A DNA stretch of 64,000 nt from Peribacillus sp. FSL H8-0477. GTDB lineage: Bacteria > Bacillota > Bacilli > Bacillales > DSM-1321. A model generated the notes under the pieces. The model was given only the letters and a program-made list of their open reading frames with translations, did no database searches and was not told where the DNA came from. The stretch covers positions 1,488,001 to 1,552,000 of the forward strand of contig NZ_JBBODE010000002.1 in the NCBI RefSeq assembly GCF_038002765.1, given 5' to 3'. Below are positions 59,039 through 64,000 of this stretch, piece by piece (position 1 is the stretch's first letter; each line of letters starts with the position of its first letter). Both the position numbers and the translations under genes were made by a program.

Positions 59039-60601
59039 ATGGAACCTATAACAGTCATCATCTCCATTTTGCTTGGCCTAATCGTCGGTGCAGTTGTTGG
59101 TTATTTTATCTTCAAGACTACATTTGAAAATAAGATAACGGGGGCAAAAGGTTCCGCAGAAGCGATTTTGGATGATGCCAAACGTGAAGCGGAAGCCACT
59201 AAAAAAGAAGCCCTATTGGAAGCAAAAGATGAGATTCATAAAGTGCGTACTGATGCTGAGCGCGAAGTTCGCGAACGAAGAGCAGAATTACAAAAACAAG
59301 AAAATCGGTTATTGCAAAAAGAAGAGAACCTTGATCGAAAAGATGAAACGTTGGACAAACGTGAAAGCCTTTTAGAAAAAAAGGACGACTCTCTAAACCA
59401 AAGACAACAGCATATTGAAGAGATGGAAAGCAAAGTGGATGAAATGGTTCAGAAGCAGCAATCAGAGCTAGAACGTATATCAGCTTTAACCCGTGATGAG
59501 GCAAAAGCAATTATAATTGATCGTACGGAGAATGAGCTGGCTCATGATATTGCGCTTATGGTAAAAGAAACAGAAAATCGTGCAAAAGAAGATGCCGATA
59601 AGAAAGCGAAAGAAATTCTTTCGATTGCAATTCAGCGTTGTGCAGCAGATCATGTAGCAGAAACCACCGTTTCTGTAGTGAATCTTCCAAATGACGAAAT
59701 GAAAGGGCGTATTATCGGTCGTGAAGGACGAAATATTCGTACTCTTGAAACGCTTACAGGTATTGATTTAATTATTGATGATACGCCTGAAGCAGTCATT
59801 CTTTCAGGATTCGACCCAATTCGCCGTGAAACAGCTCGTTTAGCTCTTGAAAAACTTGTTCAGGATGGTCGAATCCATCCAGCACGTATTGAAGAAATGG
59901 TCGATAAAGCAAGACGTGAAGTTGATGAACAAATCCGTGAATTCGGTGAACAAACTACCTTTGAAGTAGGCGTTCATGGTCTTCATCCGGATCTAATCAA
60001 AATTCTTGGCCGTCTGAAGTTCCGTACAAGTTATGGTCAGAACGTGCTGAAACATTCTGTAGAGGTTGCTCAATTATCAGGCTTGCTGGCTGCGGAGCTT
60101 GGTGAAGATGAAACGCTTGCACGCAGAGCAGGGCTGTTACATGATATTGGTAAAGCAATTGATCATGAAGTTGAAGGAAGTCATGTAGAAATTGGTGTGG
60201 AACTTGCAACGAAGTACAGAGAACATCCAGTTGTTATTAACAGTATTGCATCACATCATGGCGATACTGAACCAACATCTGTTATTGCTGTGCTGGTTGC
60301 TGCTGCAGATGCGTTATCAGCTGCAAGGCCTGGCGCTCGTAGTGAAACACTAGAAAATTATATTCGCCGCCTGGAAAAACTTGAGGAAATCTCGGAATCT
60401 TATGATGGTGTTGAGAAATCATTTGCTATCCAAGCAGGACGAGAAGTGCGTATCCTTGTAAAACCAGAGCAAATTGATGATTTAGAGGCACATCGTCTCG
60501 CTCGTGATATCCGGAAACGGATTGAAGAAGAACTAGATTACCCTGGTCATATCAAAGTAACCGTGATTCGGGAAACTAGAGCCGTTGAATATGCTAAGTA
60601 A
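59039..60601 (+). CDS. rny: Ribonuclease Y
   Basis: A 520-residue membrane-anchored endoribonuclease that starts much mRNA decay. It has one N-terminal membrane helix (about residues 4-26), a long coiled coil (30-200) and a KH domain ([21 protein letters not shown]). The HD domain has H368 and D369 in [12 protein letters not shown]. Sequence is very close to B. subtilis Rny across the catalytic half. GGGGAGGTG precedes the ATG. Confidence 0.98.
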   Translation: MEPITVIISILLGLIVGAVVGYFIFKTTFENKITGAKGSAEAILDDAKREAEATKKEALLEAKDEIHKVRTDAEREVRERRAELQKQENRLLQKEENLDRKDETLDKRESLLEKKDDSLNQRQQHIEEMESKVDEMVQKQQSELERISALTRDEAKAIIIDRTENELAHDIALMVKETENRAKEDADKKAKEILSIAIQRCAADHVAETTVSVVNLPNDEMKGRIIGREGRNIRTLETLTGIDLIIDDTPEAVILSGFDPIRRETARLALEKLVQDGRIHPARIEEMVDKARREVDEQIREFGEQTTFEVGVHGLHPDLIKILGRLKFRTSYGQNVLKHSVEVAQLSGLLAAELGEDETLARRAGLLHDIGKAIDHEVEGSHVEIGVELATKYREHPVVINSIASHHGDTEPTSVIAVLVAAADALSAARPGARSETLENYIRRLEKLEEISESYDGVEKSFAIQAGREVRILVKPEQIDDLEAHRLARDIRKRIEEELDYPGHIKVTVIRETRAVEYAK

Positions 60602-60603
60602 GC

Positions 60604-60632
60604 AAAGTGGAGAAATCCACTTTGTTTTTTTT
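60604..60632 (+). terminator. Intrinsic terminator after rny
   Basis: AAAGTGGA and TCCACTTT pair with a GAAA loop, followed by GTTTTTTTT. Confidence 0.85.
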
Positions 60633-60647
60633 GTTCTTATTTTTTTA

Positions 60648-60656
60648 TGGTACAAT
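60648..60656 (+). promoter_or_regulatory. Extended -10 promoter of ymdB
   Basis: TGG followed by TACAAT (60651-60656). The -35 falls in the T run of the terminator. Confidence 0.45.
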
Positions 60657-60697
60657 AATAAAGCTTACTAAATGTGCGAAGAGGAAGGGTTTTTTTC

Positions 60698-61495
60698 ATG
60701 AAATTGCTATTTATAGGTGATGTAGTTGGATCACCGGGCCGTGATATGGTTAAGGAATATCTCCCGAAAATTAAAGAAAAGTACCGTCCCCACATTACCA
60801 TTATTAATGGTGAGAATGCTGCTGGAGGACGTGGAATTACAGAGAAAATTTATCGTGAATTCCTTGAATGGGGAGCACAGGCAGTGACGCTGGGTAACCA
60901 TACATGGGATAATCGTGAAATTTTTGAGTTTATTGATGATGCCAAGTATCTGGTACGTCCGGGGAATTTTCCTGAAGGAACTCCAGGAGAAGGCTTGAAA
61001 TTTTTAAAACTAAATCATCTTGAAATCGCTGTAATTAATTTACAGGCAAGAACGTTTATGGCACCGCTCGATGATCCATTCTTAAAAGCAGAGGAATTGG
61101 TTGCTGAAGCTAAGAAGCGGACTCCTATTATCTTCGTCGATTTTCATGGTGAAGCTACTAGTGAAAAACAAGCAATGGGTTGGTTTTTAGATGGTGAAGT
61201 ATCGGCGGTTGTTGGTACACACACACATGTACAGACTGCAGATAATCGTATTCTCCCTAATGGTACTGCTTTTCTTTCTGATGTGGGAATGACAGGCCCG
61301 TATGACGGAATACTTGGCATGGAGAAGGAAGCAGTCATTCATCGCTTTTTAACTAGCTTGCCGGTTCGTTTTGAAGTTCCTAAAGAAGGCCGAACCGTTT
61401 TAAGTGCTGTTATCATTGAAATTAATGATCAAACGGGAAAAGCTAAGAAAATAGAACGTTTATTAATTAACGAAGATCATCCTTTTTATCATTAA
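60698..61495 (+). CDS. ymdB: YmdB metallophosphodiesterase
   Basis: A 265-residue calcineurin-like phosphodiesterase that acts on 2',3'-cyclic nucleotides and affects biofilm and motility choices in B. subtilis. The metal motifs are GDVVGSPGRDMV, NGENAAGG, TLGNHTWDNRE and VGTHTHVQTADN. The ATG at 60698 gives MKLLFIGDVVG, matching the family; the frame is open slightly further upstream. It follows rny and precedes spoVS, the conserved order. Confidence 0.95.
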   Translation: MKLLFIGDVVGSPGRDMVKEYLPKIKEKYRPHITIINGENAAGGRGITEKIYREFLEWGAQAVTLGNHTWDNREIFEFIDDAKYLVRPGNFPEGTPGEGLKFLKLNHLEIAVINLQARTFMAPLDDPFLKAEELVAEAKKRTPIIFVDFHGEATSEKQAMGWFLDGEVSAVVGTHTHVQTADNRILPNGTAFLSDVGMTGPYDGILGMEKEAVIHRFLTSLPVRFEVPKEGRTVLSAVIIEINDQTGKAKKIERLLINEDHPFYH

Positions 61496-61503
61496 GAATC
61501 ATA

Positions 61504-61539
61504 AATTGCTTATGCATACGTGCATAGGCAATTTTTTTT
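61504..61539 (+). terminator. Intrinsic terminator after ymdB
   Basis: AATTGCTTATGCA and TGCATAGGCAATT pair with one wobble and a TACG loop, then six T. Confidence 0.85.
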
Positions 61540-61691
61540 GAACATAAATATAAAGACAAACTACATTTTGTACAGGTAATTTAGATTTACAGTCATACGT
61601 GTTTCACCTAGTGAATATAGTAGCAATGGAATGGAATCACTTCTTTTGAGTCAGTCTTCACCAAGGTAAGGGAAAACAAGGAGGACTAGGG

Positions 61692-61952
61692 ATGGAAATA
61701 TTAAAAGTTTCAGCAAAATCTAATCCTAATTCTGTAGCAGGTGCACTCGCCGGGGTTCTCAGGGAAAGAGGAGGAGCAGAAATCCAAGCAATTGGTGCGG
61801 GTGCAATAAATCAAGCTGTAAAGGCTGTAGCGATTGCACGAGGATTTGTCGCCCCTAGTGGAATGGATTTAATCTGTATTCCTGCCTTTACAGATATTAA
61901 GATTGATGGAGAAGACCGAACAGCAATAAAGTTGATTATTGAACCTCGGTAG
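61692..61952 (+). CDS. spoVS: Stage V sporulation protein S
   Basis: An 86-residue Alba-like protein needed for sporulation past stage V, and nearly invariant across endospore formers. It reads MEILKVSAKSNPNSVAGALA onward with the expected GAGAINQAVKAVAIARGF. AGGAGG precedes the ATG. B. subtilis spoVS is SigH-dependent; I could not find a clear SigH -35 in this upstream region. Confidence 0.97.
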   Translation: MEILKVSAKSNPNSVAGALAGVLRERGGAEIQAIGAGAINQAVKAVAIARGFVAPSGMDLICIPAFTDIKIDGEDRTAIKLIIEPR

Positions 61953-61971
61953 AACCTACTATATATTATCT

Positions 61972-62005
61972 CCTGTTTGCTTCGTTGCAAGCAGGTTCTT
62001 TTTTT
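61972..62005 (+). terminator. Intrinsic terminator after spoVS
   Basis: CCTGTTTGC and GCAAGCAGG pair with one wobble, followed by TTCTTTTTTT. Confidence 0.8.
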
Positions 62006-62027
62006 ATGCTGATAAAGGAGGAATGTA

Positions 62028-62951
62028 ATGAGGATATTCGATGCTCATTGTGATGTTTTGATGAAACTCTTTTTGGACCGGAATCTACTGTTTACCGATC
62101 ATTCGAAGCTGCAAGTGAGTTATCAATCTCTCATTCATTCACCTGGAAGTATTCAATGCTTCGCGGTATATATTCCAGAAGCTGTTCATCCAGATCTACG
62201 CTATATGGCTGCGTTAGCTATGATTGATATTTTTTATGAAAAAGTCCTAAACTTGCCGAACGTCAAACATATAAAATCTAAAAATGATATTGACGCAATG
62301 AAGGGCGATGAAATTGGAGCTATTCTGACGCTGGAAGGCTGTGATTGTGTCGGAGGGGATTTGCTTAAATTAAGTACACTCATACGTCTTGGCGTATCTT
62401 CTGTAGGGCTGACATGGAACTATGGTAATCTAGCGGCTGATGGTGCCCTGGAGAAGCGTAATAGTGGTCTGAGTATATTTGGTGAGCATTTAGTCAGGCT
62501 ATTAAACAACAAGTCAATCTGTACGGACGTTTCCCATTTATCGGAGCACTCATTTTGGGATGTTTTAGACCTTGCTGATTATCCAATTGCCTCGCACTCC
62601 AATGTATATAAACTTTGTCCACATCCAAGGAATCTACGAGATGATCAAATTAAAGGACTTTTAAAGAAACAAGGAATAATAGGAATCGCATTTTTCCCGG
62701 ATTTTTTACGATCATCAGATGGTGCACAGATAAAAGATATTCTGAAACATCTTGATTATATTTGCGGATTAGGAGGGGAGAACCAAGTTGGTTTCGGTTC
62801 AGACTTTGACGGAATCGATCGGACTGTTGAAAACCTTGCTTCGTATGAGGGGTACGGCTTATTAATTGAAGAATTAGAGAAACATTATTCAGCGGATTTA
62901 ACTAAAAAAATTACCTTTATGAATTTCGCTTCACACTTTCCGGAACGTTAA
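62028..62951 (+). CDS. Membrane dipeptidase-type peptidase (M19 family)
   Basis: A 307-residue dinuclear zinc dipeptidase of the amidohydrolase fold. The metal ligands are visible as DAHCD (H7, D9), TLEGCD (bridging Glu), CTDVSHLS and IASHSNV, with GFGSDFDGID near the end. There is no signal peptide. AAAGGAGG precedes the ATG. In B. subtilis this place is taken by tdh-kbl. The substrate is probably a dipeptide, possibly with a D-residue, by family. Confidence 0.88.
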   Translation: MRIFDAHCDVLMKLFLDRNLLFTDHSKLQVSYQSLIHSPGSIQCFAVYIPEAVHPDLRYMAALAMIDIFYEKVLNLPNVKHIKSKNDIDAMKGDEIGAILTLEGCDCVGGDLLKLSTLIRLGVSSVGLTWNYGNLAADGALEKRNSGLSIFGEHLVRLLNNKSICTDVSHLSEHSFWDVLDLADYPIASHSNVYKLCPHPRNLRDDQIKGLLKKQGIIGIAFFPDFLRSSDGAQIKDILKHLDYICGLGGENQVGFGSDFDGIDRTVENLASYEGYGLLIEELEKHYSADLTKKITFMNFASHFPER

Positions 62952-62974
62952 CCTTAAATAAATTAGAAAGAATA

Positions 62975-63002
62975 ATAAATAACTAATTATTCAGTTATTT
63001 AT
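62975..63002 (+). terminator. AT-rich hairpin after the dipeptidase gene
   Basis: ATAAATAACT and AGTTATTTAT form a 10-bp, AT-rich stem. It may be a weak terminator. Confidence 0.4.
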
Positions 63003-63022
63003 TTAATAATGGAAGGAAATGG

Positions 63023-63051
63023 TTGCTTTTTCGAATGTAAAAAGCTAGAAT
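63023..63051 (+). promoter_or_regulatory. SigA promoter of the 2-oxoacid oxidoreductase operon
   Basis: TTGCTT (63023-63028) and TAGAAT (63046-63051) are 17 bases apart. The predicted start of transcription falls near 63058. Confidence 0.65.
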
Positions 63052-63064
63052 GAAAACGATTACC
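63051..63064 (+). promoter_or_regulatory. cre-like site (CcpA operator)
   Basis: TGAAAACGATTACC matches the cre core TGWAANCGNTNWCA except at the last base. It covers the predicted transcription start, where bound CcpA would repress. Confidence 0.5.
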
Positions 63065-63162
63065 GAGGGCTTAAAATAGTGTAATGCAGCCCTATTATTC
63101 TGATAAAAAGTAATTCTAGAACCATGTAGACTAGTAGATATCGTAAAAGGGGTGTAAGGAAT

Positions 63163-64000
63163 ATGATCAATCAACTTTCATGGAAAGTTGGCGGACAGCA
63201 AGGCGAAGGGATTGAAAGTACAGGGGAAATATTCTGTATTGCTTTGAACCGGCTGGGCTATTACCTATATGGTTACCGTCATTTTTCTTCGCGTATCAAA
63301 GGCGGTCATACCAATAATAAAATTAGAGTCAGTACAACCCAGAACCGATCAATTTCAGATGACCTTGATATTCTGATTGCTTTTGATCAGGAAACGATCG
63401 ACGTTAACTACGAAGAACTTCATGACAATGGAATTATCATTGCTGATTCAAAATTCAAACCTGTTCCACCCGATACAAAGGCGGTGCTAGTCAGTATTCC
63501 TTTTACTGAGATTGCAGCAGATTTAGGAACCTCATTGATGAAAAATATGGTGGCTATTGGATCTACATGTGCTGTTCTTGGTATGAATATTGATGTGTTC
63601 AGCGGAGTGGTCAATGAAATATTTGGTCGTAAAGGGGAAGAAATTGTCAAAAAAAATATGGCTGCCATTGAGGCAGGCTATGAACATATGAAAGAAGCGT
63701 TGGCTGGAAACGTTGGAAAGATGATGCTTGAAGAAGCAGACGGCAAGAAGCGAATGTTTATGATAGGTAATGATGCAATAGCTTTAGGAGCCATCGCAGG
63801 AGGCTGTCGATTTATGGCTGCTTATCCTATAACTCCTGCTTCTGAAATTATGGAATATTTGATAAAGAAATTGCCGCCATTAGGCGGTACGGTAATACAA
63901 ACGGAAGATGAAATTGCTGCCGCAACGATGGCTATAGGAGCGAATTATGGTGGTGTAAGAGCAATTACTGCATCAGCAGGACCAGGGTTATCTTTGAAAA
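63163..64000 (+). CDS. korA: 2-oxoacid:acceptor oxidoreductase alpha subunit (3' end cut off)
   Basis: The frame is open from ATG 63163 (MINQLSWKVGGQQGEGIE) to the window edge, 279 residues. The N-terminal part is the gamma-type domain (GGQQGEGIEST, then HFSSRIKGGHT). From about residue 200 the alpha (pyrimidine-binding) domain begins (GNDAIALGAIAGGCRFMAAY, then TEDEIAAATMAIGANYGG). This fused gamma-alpha layout is that of KorA-type 2-oxoglutarate or pyruvate:ferredoxin oxidoreductases. The beta subunit gene should lie just outside. The exact 2-oxoacid is not certain. Confidence 0.88.
   Translation, partial: MINQLSWKVGGQQGEGIESTGEIFCIALNRLGYYLYGYRHFSSRIKGGHTNNKIRVSTTQNRSISDDLDILIAFDQETIDVNYEELHDNGIIIADSKFKPVPPDTKAVLVSIPFTEIAADLGTSLMKNMVAIGSTCAVLGMNIDVFSGVVNEIFGRKGEEIVKKNMAAIEAGYEHMKEALAGNVGKMMLEEADGKKRMFMIGNDAIALGAIAGGCRFMAAYPITPASEIMEYLIKKLPPLGGTVIQTEDEIAAATMAIGANYGGVRAITASAGPGLSLK

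Noticed and set aside
61560..61691. SigH promoter of spoVS
   Set aside because: A GAAT-type -10 exists at 61613-61616, but no AGGAWWT -35 lies at the right distance.
63420..63668. Minus-strand open frame near the window end
   Set aside because: It lies within the korA-type coding sequence, which runs open to the edge.
1..64000. CRISPR arrays, tRNA or rRNA genes, prophage or transposase genes
   Set aside because: No regularly spaced repeats, cloverleaf genes, rRNA-like segments or mobile-element proteins were seen; coding content is ordinary chromosomal core.

Overview
The window is a 64-kb stretch of core chromosome from a low-GC, motile, endospore-forming member of the Bacillaceae (Bacillus in the broad sense, but not B. 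subtilis itself). The evidence is gene order matching the B. subtilis cheA-to-spoVS region almost gene for gene, sporulation genes (spoVFA/B, spoIIIE, spoVS, ymfJ), a PolC-type replicase, RNases J and Y, and AGGAGG ribosome-binding sites with frequent TTG/GTG starts. Every recognised gene lies on the + strand except one small DUF6509-like gene. I saw no rRNA, tRNA, CRISPR array, prophage or transposase.

Layout. 1-5641: end of the fla/che operon (cheA, cheW, cheC, cheD, sigD, a small unknown gene, swrB). 5790-8925: translation and nucleotide genes (rpsB, tsf, pyrH, frr). 9287-15270: isoprenoid, phospholipid and envelope genes (uppS, cdsA, dxr, rasP) plus proS. 15475-19794: polC. 19994-27088: the rimP-nusA-rnpM-ylxQ-infB-ylxP-rbfA operon, then truB and ribF. 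27216-32381: rpsO, pnp, ylxY, mlpA. 32749-37660: dipicolinate, aspartate and lysine genes (spoVFA, spoVFB, asd, dapG, dapA). 37873-43125: rnjB, tepA, ylzJ, spoIIIE. 43849-49452: a GntR regulator and a BMP/ABC nucleoside importer (nupNOPQ type). 49631-55951: ymfF, ymfH, ymfI, ymfJ, ymfK, rodZ, pgsA. 55971-61952: cinA, recA, rny, ymdB, spoVS. 62028-64000: an M19-type dipeptidase and the start of a 2-oxoacid:acceptor oxidoreductase.

The genes form a few functional blocks: chemotaxis adaptation and its sigma factor; ribosome assembly and translation initiation; RNA decay (PNPase, RNase J paralogue, RNase Y, YmdB); and an aspartate-semialdehyde branch feeding both lysine/peptidoglycan and spore dipicolinate.

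The coding content is conventional, so the less ordinary signals are in the intergenic DNA. They are a 154-bp imperfect palindrome after frr, a structured terminator-ended segment before spoVFA, a nested leader hairpin before ymfK, and mutually exclusive hairpins covering the pnp ribosome-binding site. There is also a perfect operator-like palindrome before the GntR gene and a cre-like site on the start of the oxidoreductase promoter. Among the proteins, the RNase J2-position paralogue keeps a complete metal-binding motif. I found no clear new multi-gene system.
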